From contig NZ_CACSIP010000026.1 of NCBI RefSeq assembly GCF_902705885.1, positions 17,509-81,508 on the forward strand: 64,000 nt of DNA, given 5' to 3'. Shown piece after piece: positions 8,263-21,251 of the stretch. The DNA is from Mycolicibacterium austroafricanum (GTDB lineage Bacteria > Actinomycetota > Actinomycetes > Mycobacteriales > Mycobacteriaceae). Position numbers and translations under genes: made by a program. The number at the start of each line of letters is the position of its first letter. Within the stretch, counting starts at the first letter, position 1. Under the pieces are notes generated by a model. It saw only the letters and a list, made by a program, of their open reading frames with translations. It did no database searches and was not told the DNA's origin.

Positions 8263-9711
8263 GGCGCCGCCGTGGGCTCGATCGGTGCCGGCAGCGCGGT
8301 CCGGCCCATCAGGTACTTGTCCACTGCCGACGCAGCGGCCCGCCCTTCGGCGATCGCCCACACGATCAGCGACTGGCCGCGCCCCATATCGCCGGCGACG
8401 TACACCCCGGGCACCGACGTCGCGAAATCGTCGTCGCGTGACACGTTGCCGCGTTCGGTCATCTCGACGCTCAGGTCGGTGAGCAGACCTTCCCGCTCCG
8501 GGCCGGTGAAACCCATAGCCAGCAGCACCAGGTCGGCGGGCAACTCGAAGTCGGTGCCGTCGATCTTCTCGAACTTGCCGGCCTTCATCTCGACCTCGTG
8601 GCCACGCAACGCGGTCACGTGCCCGTCCTCGCCGAGGAACTCCTCGGTGTTGACCGAGTAGACCCGCTCGCCGCCCTCCTCGTGCGCGGAGGAGACCCGG
8701 AACATCAGCGGATACGTCGGCCACGGCGTCGAATCGGCCCGCGTCTCCGGCGGCCGCGGCATGATCTCGAACTGGTGCACACTGGCCGCGCCCTGCCGGT
8801 GCGCGGTGCCCAGGCAGTCCGCTCCGGTGTCACCACCGCCGATGATGATGACGTGCTTGCCGTGGGCCGTGATCGGCGGCTGACCGTCGTCGTCGACGAC
8901 CGGATCACCCAGCTGCACGCGGTTGGCCCAGGGCAGGTACTCCATCGCCTGGTGGATACCGTCGAGCTCCCGCCCGGGGATCGGCAGGTCGCGACGCGCG
9001 GTCGCGCCACCGGCGAGCACCACCGCGTCGAAGTCCTTGCGCAGCTGTGCCGCCGTGACGTCGACGCCGACGTTCACCCCGGTGCGGAACTCGGTGCCTT
9101 CGGCACGCATCTGGTCGAGGCGCCGGTCGATGTGGCGCTTCTCCATCTTGAACTCCGGTATGCCGTAGCGCAGCAACCCGCCGATGCGGTCGTCGCGCTC
9201 GAACAGCGTCACCGTGTGCCCCGCCCTGGTCAGCTGCTGAGCCGCCGCCAGGCCGGCGGGACCGGAGCCGACGACGGCGACGGTCTTGCCGGTCAGCCGG
9301 TCGGGGGGCAGCGGGACCACCCAGCCCTGTTCGAAGGCGTTGTCGATGATCTCGACCTCGACCTGCTTGATGGTCACCGGATCCTGGTTGATGCCCAGCA
9401 CACACGAGCCCTCGCACGGGGCCGGGCACAGCCGCCCGGTGAACTCCGGGAAGTTGTTGGTCGCGTGCAACCGCTCGATGGCGTCGTGCCAGCGCCCGGT
9501 CCGCACTAGGTCGTTCCACTCCGGGATGAGGTTTCCGAGCGGGCAACCCTGATGGCAGAACGGGATGCCGCAGTCCATGCAGCGGCTCGCCTGCTCCTTG
9601 AGCACGTCATGGGAGAAGTCCTGATAGACCTCGTTCCAGTCGCGCAGGCGCAGGTCGACCGGCCGCCGGGGCGGGGTCTCGCGATGAGTGACCTTGAGGA
9701 AGCCGCGGGGA

Positions 9712-9719
<8 letters not shown>
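8253..9719 (-). CDS. gltD: Glutamate synthase small subunit
   Basis: 488 residues. The small (beta) subunit takes electrons from NADPH through FAD and passes them to GltB for making glutamate from glutamine and 2-oxoglutarate in the cytoplasm. N-terminal cysteines CMDCGIPFCHQGCPLGN and RLCPAPCEGSCVLG would hold [4Fe-4S] clusters. VAVVGSGPAGLAAAQQL is the FAD-binding Rossmann motif and IIIGGGDTGADCLGTAHRQG the NADPH site; GVYVAGDMGRGQSLIVWAI closes the flavin site. The start is GTG 9719, overlapping the gltB stop by 8 bases (GTGCCTGA). Upstream in-frame codons belong to gltB sequence and are not used. Co-transcribed with gltB. Confidence 0.95.
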
Positions 9720-14337
<4,618 letters not shown>

Positions 14338-14977
14338 TCCCACCTACCTTTTTCCTTGCACACGCCGCAGCGGAGCTGAACGGAGCGGCAACCGTCGACG
14401 AGAGCGTTAGCCGGCCTGGCGGTGGAGGTGCCTTCGTGCAGCACTGAACGACGGCCCTTTTCCCACTCGCCACAAGTGATCAAAACGATATGACAAAGGG
14501 CACCTGACATGCCAACTTAGTCGACCCTAACCAGATTCGCCGAGCGCCGGGAACGCGGATGCCACCCCGGCGCCGATCGCAGACGAATGCGGTTGTCACG
14601 GTAGTTGTTTCGCCATCCTGGCGATCCACGAACGACGATGAGGGATAGATCACACCCTGTGAACGACTTGGAATTTTATTTGCTGTGGAATGAATTTTCA
14701 TTCCTGTAGTGCGGTGACAATCCCACGCGGTATTTGCACAAAAGCTTAGTCGGATTCTTAGAATAGGCAAGGGTCGGACTCGCCCGGCCCGGGCCGTAGC
14801 AGCGCCGGGCCGACACCTTGGCGCAGCCATGTAATCCGCTGTCTGACAGCGGGTCTGCCGGTAGTCCCGGAAACCGGCGCGGCCCGGCGGGGGGCTTCGC
14901 CGAAGAACCCGGCCGGCCGCCACGCCCGTAGGTACCCGCCAGGGGTATGCCTCGGCGAGCGGCTACGTCAGGCTGCG
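14338..14977. other. Long intergenic region upstream of gltB and the thioesterase gene
   Basis: I see no convincing gene in these 640 bases. The centre (about 14650-14765) is clearly richer in A and T than its surroundings and holds an 18-bp perfect palindrome (14687-14704). Further right are GC-rich stems: CGGCCCGG at 14785-14792 pairs with CCGGGCCG at 14805-14812. The two flanking genes are divergent, so both promoters should lie here; I could not place either -10 box with confidence. Confidence 0.6.
14687..14704. promoter_or_regulatory. Perfect palindrome, operator candidate
   Basis: GGAATGAA and TTCATTCC are perfect 8-bp inverted repeats separated by TT, in the AT-rich part of the gltB upstream region. 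The shape fits a dimeric repressor site. I do not recognise the motif as GlnR, IdeR, Zur or KstR. Confidence 0.45.
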
Positions 14978-15781
14978 GTGATGCCCTACCCGCTGGACAC
15001 GCCGCTGGGTCGCTTCGGCATCGAGACATTGCAGGAGAGCCCGCAGCGCTGCGCCGCGTCCATTCCGGCGGGCGGGATGCTCAACCCCGTCACCGGCGCG
15101 CCGACCATCGCTCCGCTGGCAATGCTGGTGGACCACGTCGGCGGGTTGATCAACCACCACCGCCGGGGGAACCGCGAGTGGACGGTGTCCAGTGAGCTGG
15201 CCCTGGAACTGTCAACGGGTGCCGCCGAGGTGATCGCGTCGCACCCGGGCGTGCCGGTGGTCGGTGTGTCCCGGCCGATGGGCCGCAAGGGCAACGCCGC
15301 CCTGGGGTTGTGCGAGCTGAGCGTCGACGCGGACGTGGTCGCTACAGCGACGGTGCGCTCGTTCTACATCACCGCGCCCGACGGCCTGACCGCCTGGCCC
15401 GACGGACCCTCAGGCTCGCTCCCCGGCTCCACGCTGGCCGAGTTGATGGCCGTGCACGTCGGTGAAACCGGCGGCGCAGCAACGGTGTTGGTGCAACGTG
15501 CCGACCCGGCGCTGAACAACAGCGTCGGCGTCGTGCACGGCGGGGTGGCCTCGATGGGGCTCGAACTGGTCGGGTCGGCTGCCCTCGATGGAAGCAGCGA
15601 CACCGGCTTTCGCACGGCATCGTTGCGGGTGAATTTCCTGCGTCCGTTCCACGGCGGCGGCGAGGCGCATTACCTCGCCAAGCCGCTGCACGTCGGTCGC
15701 AGCAGCGGCGTGGCGGAGACACAGGCAGTCGGCCGGGATGGCAGGGTCGCCATCCTCGCCCGACTGACTGCTTATCGCTGA
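14978..15781 (+). CDS. PaaI-type double-hotdog thioesterase family protein
   Basis: 267 residues containing two hotdog-like halves. The first half has NPVTGAPTIAPLAMLVDHVGGLIN. The second has the more typical NNSVGVVHGGVASMGLELVGSAAL, in which VVHGGV is the PaaI-family active-loop signature, followed by RTASLRVNFLRPFHGGGEAHYLA. Proteins of this type hydrolyse acyl-CoA thioesters; the acyl group cannot be named. The start is GTG 14978 or the adjacent ATG 14981. It converges with dps 10 bases downstream. It is divergent from gltB across the 640-bp region. Confidence 0.78.
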   Translation: MMPYPLDTPLGRFGIETLQESPQRCAASIPAGGMLNPVTGAPTIAPLAMLVDHVGGLINHHRRGNREWTVSSELALELSTGAAEVIASHPGVPVVGVSRPMGRKGNAALGLCELSVDADVVATATVRSFYITAPDGLTAWPDGPSGSLPGSTLAELMAVHVGETGGAATVLVQRADPALNNSVGVVHGGVASMGLELVGSAALDGSSDTGFRTASLRVNFLRPFHGGGEAHYLAKPLHVGRSSGVAETQAVGRDGRVAILARLTAYR

Positions 15782-15791
15782 ACCGTCTGTG

Positions 15792-16334
15792 CTACTTCTT
15801 GGCCTTGCTGGCCGCCGACTTCTCGGTGGTGGCGCCCTCGGTCACGAGCTGACCGCCCGAGTTCTCCAGGTGCGCGCGCACGAACCACTGGAACTTCTCC
15901 AGCTCGCCGGCGTGGCCGATCAGCATGTCCTCGGACACCGGGTCCAGATCGCCGAGGCGTTCGATGCTCTTGCGGGTGTCCTCGATCACGCCGTTGTACA
16001 CCAGGTTCAGCGCCGCCAGGTGGGCCTGCACGGTGTCGCGGTTGACCGAGTAGTCGTCCCAGGTGCGGTCGTCGATGATGGCGCCCGGGGTGCCCAACGG
16101 CGACTTGCCGAGTGCGGCGATGCGCTCGGCGGCCTCGTCGGCGTACCCGCGGACCAGTTCGACCTGGGGGTCGATCATCTCGTGCACACCGATGAAGTTC
16201 GGGCCCACGACGTTCCAGTGCACGTGCTTGAGCGTCAAGTGCAGGTCGTTGTAACGGCTGAGCGCCTTCTGCAGCAGCTCGGCTACTTCGGCGCCTTCCT
16301 TGTCGGACATTCCCGGCACGGTGAATGAAGTCAT
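15792..16334 (-). CDS. dps: Dps, starvation-induced ferritin-like DNA-binding protein
   Basis: 180 residues. The core LTLKHVHWNVVGPNFIGVHE matches M. smegmatis Dps1 as I remember it, and the inter-subunit ferroxidase ligands are in place: His39, His51, Asp66 and Glu70. The protein forms dodecamers that oxidise and store iron and compact DNA in stationary phase and stress. The Lys/Ala-rich tail (EKSAASKAKK) is the C-terminal DNA-binding extension. ATG 16334 is chosen for the AAGGAG site six bases upstream; an in-frame start at 16379 would add an unlikely leader. A SigF-like promoter lies 32-56 bases upstream, consistent with stress induction. Confidence 0.93.
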   Translation of the reverse strand: MTSFTVPGMSDKEGAEVAELLQKALSRYNDLHLTLKHVHWNVVGPNFIGVHEMIDPQVELVRGYADEAAERIAALGKSPLGTPGAIIDDRTWDDYSVNRDTVQAHLAALNLVYNGVIEDTRKSIERLGDLDPVSEDMLIGHAGELEKFQWFVRAHLENSGGQLVTEGATTEKSAASKAKK

Positions 16335-16365
16335 TGATAGCTCCTTCGCTTGTCTCCGCCCAGGT

Positions 16366-16390
16366 GTACCCGGGCGCACGGCGCGATAAC
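16366..16390 (-). promoter_or_regulatory. SigF-like promoter of dps
   Basis: Read on the minus strand, GTTA (16390-16387) is followed after 15 bases by GGGTAC (16371-16366). The mycobacterial SigF consensus is GTTT-N15-17-GGGTAT. M. smegmatis dps is known to use stress sigma factors (SigF/SigH), which supports the reading. Confidence 0.55.
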
Positions 16391-16405
16391 CACTTCAAGA
16401 TCACG

Positions 16406-17314
16406 TCACATTTCGGCAAGGTTCGGGATCGGCGCCCTCGGCCCGAATCGCGGGTTGACCGCCAGCCCGCTGGCTTCGAGCAGCCGCACCGCCCGGTGCC
16501 GATGCGGGCGCACCGGCTCGAGCAGTTGCACCATCGCCGGGTCGTCGATCGGGTGTCCCAGCAGGCTCCAGCCCACCATCTTCGCCAGGTGGTAGTCACC
16601 GACCGACAGCGCATCGGCGTCGCCGAACGCCCGCTGCGCCGTCTCGGCGGCCGTCCACTCGCCCACCCCCGGCAACGACATCATCGCGGCGCGCGCCGAG
16701 TCGGACGGGCGGGTGACCAGCCGCTCCAGCGCGTCCGCACGTTGGGCGCAGCCCACCATGGTGCGGGCGCGCGCCGGATCGACGTTGGCGAGGTGGAACT
16801 CCCACGACGGGATGCGCCGCCACGCGTCCGCCGACGGTGGCACGCGTAGATGCTCGGGCGCCGGACCGGGAGCCGGCGCGCCGTACCGGGTCACCAGCCT
16901 GCGCCATGCCCTACGGGCATCGGCGCCGTGGACCCGCTGTTCGAGCACCGCGGGCATCAGCGCCTCGAGGACCCGACCGGTGCGGCCCAGCCGCAGGTGC
17001 GGGACGCGGCGCCACGCCGCGGCGAGCGTCGGGTCGGCAGGGTCGAAACCAGTCGTGTGATCGTCGGCGCCCAGCAGCGCGGGCAGGGTCTCGAGGAACT
17101 CGCCCGCACCCGGGCCCCAGGTCTCACAGTCGACGGTGTCGGGTGCTGCGCGGCAGATGCGCGCGGTGACGGGCCCGCTGCGCATCAGGCTGGTGCGCCA
17201 GATGGCACCGTCGACGGCGTCGTGGTGGCACGGGTCTCCCCTGCCCCGACGTAACGGGGCCAGCGTCAGGCCCGGACTGGCGAGTCCAGCAAAAACCACG
17301 CTGGCCGAGGGCAC
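16406..17314 (-). CDS. HhH-GPD DNA-3-methyladenine glycosylase (AlkA-like)
   Basis: 302 residues. The C-terminal half carries the helix-hairpin-helix and catalytic segment LPGVGEWTAAETAQRAFGDADALSVGDYHL, in which the Asp of SVGDYHL is the expected catalytic residue. A long N-terminal part (RICRAAPDTVDCETWGPGAGEFL) resembles the AlkA beta-domain seen in actinobacterial homologues. The family removes alkylated bases from DNA as the first step in base excision repair. No Fe-S cluster cysteine loop is seen at the C-terminus, which separates it from MutY and Nth. GTG 17314 begins the frame. It is followed closely upstream by the DUF427 gene on the same strand. Confidence 0.8.
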   Translation of the reverse strand: MPSASVVFAGLASPGLTLAPLRRGRGDPCHHDAVDGAIWRTSLMRSGPVTARICRAAPDTVDCETWGPGAGEFLETLPALLGADDHTTGFDPADPTLAAAWRRVPHLRLGRTGRVLEALMPAVLEQRVHGADARRAWRRLVTRYGAPAPGPAPEHLRVPPSADAWRRIPSWEFHLANVDPARARTMVGCAQRADALERLVTRPSDSARAAMMSLPGVGEWTAAETAQRAFGDADALSVGDYHLAKMVGWSLLGHPIDDPAMVQLLEPVRPHRHRAVRLLEASGLAVNPRFGPRAPIPNLAEM

Positions 17315-17323
17315 GTCGCCAGC

Positions 17324-17698
17324 CTAGGCCTCGACGGTGACGTCGGCCTTGTCCGGGTAGAACGCGACATGACCCGCGATCGGCGCGACCGCGGCGAAAG
17401 GTTCCCGGTAGGTCCAGACCGCGTCCTCGACGGTCCGGCCGCCCTCGGTACGCAGGTGGTAGTAACCGGCGTCGCCCTTGAACGGGCAGTACGTGCCGGT
17501 ATCGCTCGGGACCAGTTCTGCGACCACATCAGCGAGCGGGATGTAGTACACGGCCGGATAGTTCGCCTCCTGCAGGGTCAGGGCGGCGTCCGTCGTCGCG
17601 ACGAGGGCTCCACCGGCGCGCACAGTGACGCGGCCGCGGGTCGGTTCGATCGTGATGGGATGGGCCTGCGACGGCTCCAGTACTGGTCGGTCGGTCAT
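17324..17698 (-). CDS. DUF427 family protein
   Basis: 124 residues starting at ATG 17698. The sequence has the DUF427 pattern: RVTVRAGGALVATTDAALTLQEANYPAVYYIPLADV, then CPFKGDAGYYHL and a final AFYPDKADVTVEA. The domain is a small beta-fold with a conserved CPFKG motif; its biochemical role is not established. Reading the frame further upstream to 18238 would run through the divergent SRPBCC gene and is rejected. It ends 9 bases before the glycosylase gene, so the two are probably co-transcribed. Confidence 0.86.
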   Translation of the reverse strand: MTDRPVLEPSQAHPITIEPTRGRVTVRAGGALVATTDAALTLQEANYPAVYYIPLADVVAELVPSDTGTYCPFKGDAGYYHLRTEGGRTVEDAVWTYREPFAAVAPIAGHVAFYPDKADVTVEA

Positions 17699-17740
17699 GT
17701 TCCCATTCAACGCCGCGCCCGGGCCGATACCATCCCCGCC

Positions 17741-18211
17741 ATGACTACTCCGGCTCCCGACGCCCATGGATCGGTGACGATCGCCGCCGACCCGACGGCG
17801 GTGTACGCGCTGTTCACCGACCTGTCCACGATGGCGTCGCTGGCGGAGGAGACCGAGTCGATGCAATGGCGTAGGGGATCCGGCGCCGCCCCCGGCGCGG
17901 TGTTCGCCGGGCAGAACCGCAACGGCTCCCGCACCTGGACCACGAAGTGCACGGTCACAGCCGCCGAGCCGGGCAGGGTCTTCGCGTTCGACGTCCACAG
18001 TGCCGGGATCGTGCCGATCGCCCACTGGCGCTACGACATCGAACCGGCATCCGGTGGCTGCACGGTCACCGAATCGACGTGGGACCGCCGTCCCCGCTGG
18101 CTCCGCAAACCCGCCGCGATGGTCACCGGGGTCAGCGACCGCAACACGGCGAACACCGAGCACATCAGGCTCACGCTGCAGCGGCTCAAGGAACGCGCCG
18201 AAACCGGCTAG
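17741..18211 (+). CDS. SRPBCC-family (polyketide cyclase/START-like) protein
   Basis: 156 residues. The helix-grip fold is recognisable in HGSVTIAADPTAVYALFTDLSTMASLAEET near the N-terminus, VFAGQNRNGSRTWTTKCTVTAAEPGRVFAFDV in the middle, and YDIEPASGGCTVTESTWDRRPRW. It binds an unknown hydrophobic ligand (family knowledge). ATG 17741 lies 7 bases after TACCAT, which looks like a -10 box for a leaderless transcript. It is divergent from the DUF427 gene, 42 bases apart. Confidence 0.82.
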   Translation: MTTPAPDAHGSVTIAADPTAVYALFTDLSTMASLAEETESMQWRRGSGAAPGAVFAGQNRNGSRTWTTKCTVTAAEPGRVFAFDVHSAGIVPIAHWRYDIEPASGGCTVTESTWDRRPRWLRKPAAMVTGVSDRNTANTEHIRLTLQRLKERAETG

Positions 18212-18283
18212 ATGACACCGAGCGTGCAGATCTCGCACGCCTCACTCGCGAGTTGCGTACAACAACTGCACACTCGACGCCGG

Positions 18284-19666
18284 TCAGTGCGGGCGACCCG
18301 CGATCTTGTCCGCCACCACCGCGATCGGGGACGTCCGTGGCCCGCCCCGCGACTCGTGCCAGTCGGCGGCCTTGTAGGCCAGATACATGCCGCGCACGCC
18401 CAACCACCGCAACGGCTCGGGCTCCCAGCCACGGCAGCGGTGGCCGACCCACGGTAGTGCGGTCAGCGGGGTCGAGCGGTCGAGTACCAGGTCGGTGAGC
18501 GTACGCGCGGCGAGATTCGTCGCGGTGACGCCGTGTCCGACATATCCGCCGGCCCAGCCCAGGCCGGTCGTCCGGTCGAAGTCGACGGTCGCCTCCCAGT
18601 CCCGCGGCACGGCGAGCACGCCGCACCAGCCGTGGGCGATCGGCACATCGGCGACCTGCGGCAGGAGGGAGTGAAGGGTGGCGCGCAGGTGCGCGATGGT
18701 GCGTTCGGGCACCCGCCCGTCGCGGTCGATCCTGGATCCGAACCGGTAGGGAACGCTGCGTCCGCCGATGGCGATCCGGTCGTCGACGGTGCGCTGGGCG
18801 TAGAAGAAGCCGTGCGCGGTGTCCCCCAGCGTCTGCCTGCCCTGCCAGCCGATCGTGTGCCACAGCTGGGCGGGGATCGGATCGGTCGCGATCATCGAGC
18901 TGTTCATCGGTAACCAGCGGCGTTTCAGGCCGGGCAGGCCGGTCGTGAAGCCCTCGGTGGCGCGTAACACCACCGGGGCGGTGACGGTGCCTCGGCCGGT
19001 GGTGGCGCGGCCGGTGCTGATCTCGGTGACCGGGCTGCGCTCATAGATGTCCACGCCGAGTCGTTCCACGGTCTCGGCCAGGCCGCGGACCAGCCGGGCG
19101 GGCTGGATGCGCGCGCAGTGCGGATTGAGATAGGCCGCAACGACATCGTCGATCCGGATACGGCTGCGCGCCTCGTCCGCGGTGAGCGGCTCGATTCCGT
19201 CGACCTGCCAATGCCGTTCGGCGTCGATGGCTGCGGCCAGGCGCGACGCCTGGGCTGGGTTGCGGGCGACCTCGAGGGTGCCGCCCTTGACGATGCCCGC
19301 ATCGATGCTCTCCCGTGCGGCGACGTCGATGACCTCGTCGACGGTGTCGTTGAGCGCCCGCTGCCAGGCCACCACGCGGTCATGTCCGTACTGCTCGGCC
19401 ATCCGCTCGCGGTCGCCGGGGACCAGGCCCGACAGCCAGCCCCCGTTGCGACCGGACGCGCCGAAACCGGCGAAGCGGGCCTCGAGCACCACGATCCGCA
19501 GCGAAGGGTCGGCGCGTTTGAGGTAGTAGGCGGTCCACAGCCCGGTGTACCCGGCGCCGACGATGCAGACATCGGCGTCCCGGCTGCCGGGCAGCGGCGC
19601 CCGGGGCCGCGGCAGTCCGTCGAACCAGTGCGATACCTGGCCGTTGACCGGGGCATTGATGGACAC
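18284..19666 (-). CDS. FAD-dependent amine/amino-acid oxidoreductase (DAO family)
   Basis: 460 residues. The N-terminal dinucleotide fold ADVCIVGAGYTGLWTAYYLKR and the following SGRNGGWLSG are classic for the DAO/PuuB (gamma-glutamylputrescine oxidase-like) family. WAGGYVGHGVTATNLAARTLTDLVL near the C-terminus is the second flavin-contact region. Substrates are secondary or primary amines or imino acids; which one is unknown. GTG 19666 is chosen because earlier in-frame codons (to 19732) encode an unlikely Cys-rich leader and overlap the divergent DUF4262 gene. Its 3' end faces the SRPBCC gene, 72 bases away. Confidence 0.83.
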   Translation of the reverse strand: MSINAPVNGQVSHWFDGLPRPRAPLPGSRDADVCIVGAGYTGLWTAYYLKRADPSLRIVVLEARFAGFGASGRNGGWLSGLVPGDRERMAEQYGHDRVVAWQRALNDTVDEVIDVAARESIDAGIVKGGTLEVARNPAQASRLAAAIDAERHWQVDGIEPLTADEARSRIRIDDVVAAYLNPHCARIQPARLVRGLAETVERLGVDIYERSPVTEISTGRATTGRGTVTAPVVLRATEGFTTGLPGLKRRWLPMNSSMIATDPIPAQLWHTIGWQGRQTLGDTAHGFFYAQRTVDDRIAIGGRSVPYRFGSRIDRDGRVPERTIAHLRATLHSLLPQVADVPIAHGWCGVLAVPRDWEATVDFDRTTGLGWAGGYVGHGVTATNLAARTLTDLVLDRSTPLTALPWVGHRCRGWEPEPLRWLGVRGMYLAYKAADWHESRGGPRTSPIAVVADKIAGRPH

Positions 19667-19730
19667 CGACAGATTGTGGCAGCACCTCGCCGGGACCCGA
19701 AATGTCGGTGCCGCGGTGCACGCTGACACC

Positions 19731-20198
19731 ATGTGCTGGCTCTGCGACCATCCGATGGCAACTCGGCAGGACTACCTGGACATCCTGCGGGCCAAGGCGC
19801 GAAAGCACGGTTGGGCCGTGCAGTACGTCGAATGTGACCGATCACCGTTTGCCTACACGGTGGGGCTCAACGACTGGGGCCTGCCCGAACTGTTGATCAC
19901 CGGGGTGTCGCCGTCGCGTGCCTCGCGGCTCCTCGGCGCCGTGGCCCGTGAGGCGCTGCGTGGCGCGGCATTGACCCCGGGCGTTCAGCTGAAGGTGCGC
20001 CAGGGTCCGTTGGTCGAGTTCGTGGAAGTCGACCACCCCGAGGTGCACATGGGGTGGGCGATCGAACATGCCCAGGCGCCCATCCGGGCGGTGCAGGCGG
20101 TGTGGGCCGACGGAAGTGGGCGGTGGCCGTGGTCGGTGTCATTCTGTGACGGGCTGCGGCGCCAACCTGTGCTCGGGATCCGCGCCCGAGCAGCCTGA
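19731..20198 (+). CDS. DUF4262 family protein
   Basis: 155 residues starting at ATG 19731. It opens with MCWLCDHP and has the DUF4262 core: HGWAVQYVECDRSPFAYTVGLNDWGLPELLITG, then PLVEFVEVDHPEVHMGWAIEHA and AVQAVWADGSGRWPW. The domain occurs in many actinobacteria and has no established function. It faces the NAD-dependent epimerase gene with only 3 bases between stop codons. It is divergent from the FAD oxidoreductase. Confidence 0.85.
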   Translation: MCWLCDHPMATRQDYLDILRAKARKHGWAVQYVECDRSPFAYTVGLNDWGLPELLITGVSPSRASRLLGAVAREALRGAALTPGVQLKVRQGPLVEFVEVDHPEVHMGWAIEHAQAPIRAVQAVWADGSGRWPWSVSFCDGLRRQPVLGIRARAA

Positions 20199-20201
20199 CC
20201 G

Positions 20202-21251
20202 TCAGCCCGCGGATCGGCTGGCGCGTTTGGCCTCGCGCAGGCCGACCCAGAACTTCGCGGCCTCTCGGATCGATTCCTCCACCGGCCTCGGCTGCCAGCC
20301 CAGTTCACGTCTGGCCTTGCTGCAGTCGACCAGCGCCTCGGCACGCATCAGACGCAGCGAACCCAGCGACAGGCGTTCATCGGTACCCGTCAGCCGGGCC
20401 TTCGCGCTGCCCAGTGCCGCCATCGCGTAGGACAGTGCCAGCGGCATCGTCCTCGTCGGCGCGGCGACGCCGGCAGCCTCGGCGGCAATCCGCACCACCT
20501 CGGCATTGGAGATCATCTTCTCCGAGATCAGATAGCGTTCGCCGACGCGTCCCTTCTCCGCGGCGAGCAGCATCGCCTGCGCGGCATCGTCGACACCGAC
20601 CGCCTCGAGTTCGATTCCGCTCATCACGAACGGCAGCTTTCCGAAGGCGGCACCGGCGATGATCGCGCCGTGCGGGGTGCGACCCCAGTCAGCGCCGCCG
20701 TAGGTCGTGGACACACACATCGCCACGCCGGGCAGGCCGTGGTTCCGCGCGTAGTCCATCACCAGGTTCTCGGCCTGCACCCGTGATCGGACGTAGGGCG
20801 TCAGCCTGGCGTCGGCGGCCTCGGAGATGGTGTCGGCCTCGGTGGCCACGTGCCCGCGCCGCCGCCCGACGGTGACGTAGCTGCTGGTGAACACGAACTT
20901 GCGCAGACCTTCCGCGACGCCGGGTTCCACAGCGATGTCGAGAACGTTGCGCGTGCCCTCGACGTTGGTGTGGAACAGCGGTGCGGGATCCCGCAACCAG
21001 CCGCGGGTGTCGACGACGCAGTAGTAGACGTCGGCACAGCCGGTCATCGCCTCGCGCAGCACGGCATCGTCCCAGATGTCACCGACGAAGCGCGTCACCT
21101 CCAGGTCGTCGATGCCGATCGTGTTGGCGCCCTCGCGCACCATCACCCGGACGTCCCTGCCGTCGGCGACCAGCCGGCGGGTGACGTGGCTGCCGAGGTA
21201 GCCGTTGGCGCCGATCACCAGGACCGGGGCGGCGGGAGACGATCCGGTCAC
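20202..21251 (-). CDS. NAD-dependent epimerase/dehydratase (extended SDR)
   Basis: 349 residues. VLVIGANGYLGSHVTRRLVADGRDVRVMVRE is the NAD(P)-binding site of extended SDR enzymes. FTSSYVTVGRR supplies the Ser. The catalytic YxxxK position reads YVRSR, so the usual Lys is an Arg, which may alter or abolish classical dehydrogenase chemistry. VALSYAMAALGSAKARLTG-like segments near the end match mycobacterial dihydroflavonol reductase/3-beta-HSD-like relatives. The start is GTG 21251, overlapping the NTF2-like stop by 4 bases (GTGA). As second gene of an operon behind a perfect KstR box, a role in sterol or related lipid breakdown is likely (inference). Gene order matches what I recall of Rv0138-Rv0139. 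Confidence 0.82.
   Translation of the reverse strand: MTGSSPAAPVLVIGANGYLGSHVTRRLVADGRDVRVMVREGANTIGIDDLEVTRFVGDIWDDAVLREAMTGCADVYYCVVDTRGWLRDPAPLFHTNVEGTRNVLDIAVEPGVAEGLRKFVFTSSYVTVGRRRGHVATEADTISEAADARLTPYVRSRVQAENLVMDYARNHGLPGVAMCVSTTYGGADWGRTPHGAIIAGAAFGKLPFVMSGIELEAVGVDDAAQAMLLAAEKGRVGERYLISEKMISNAEVVRIAAEAAGVAAPTRTMPLALSYAMAALGSAKARLTGTDERLSLGSLRLMRAEALVDCSKARRELGWQPRPVEESIREAAKFWVGLREAKRASRSAG

Noticed and set aside
14338..14977. GlnR box or riboswitch upstream of gltB
   Set aside because: I looked for the GTNAC-N6-GNAAC type pattern and for a conserved aptamer shape and found no convincing match.
17369..17740. N-terminal extension of the SRPBCC gene
   Set aside because: It would run antisense through most of the DUF427 gene and has Arg/Gly-rich composition; the family start is at 17741.
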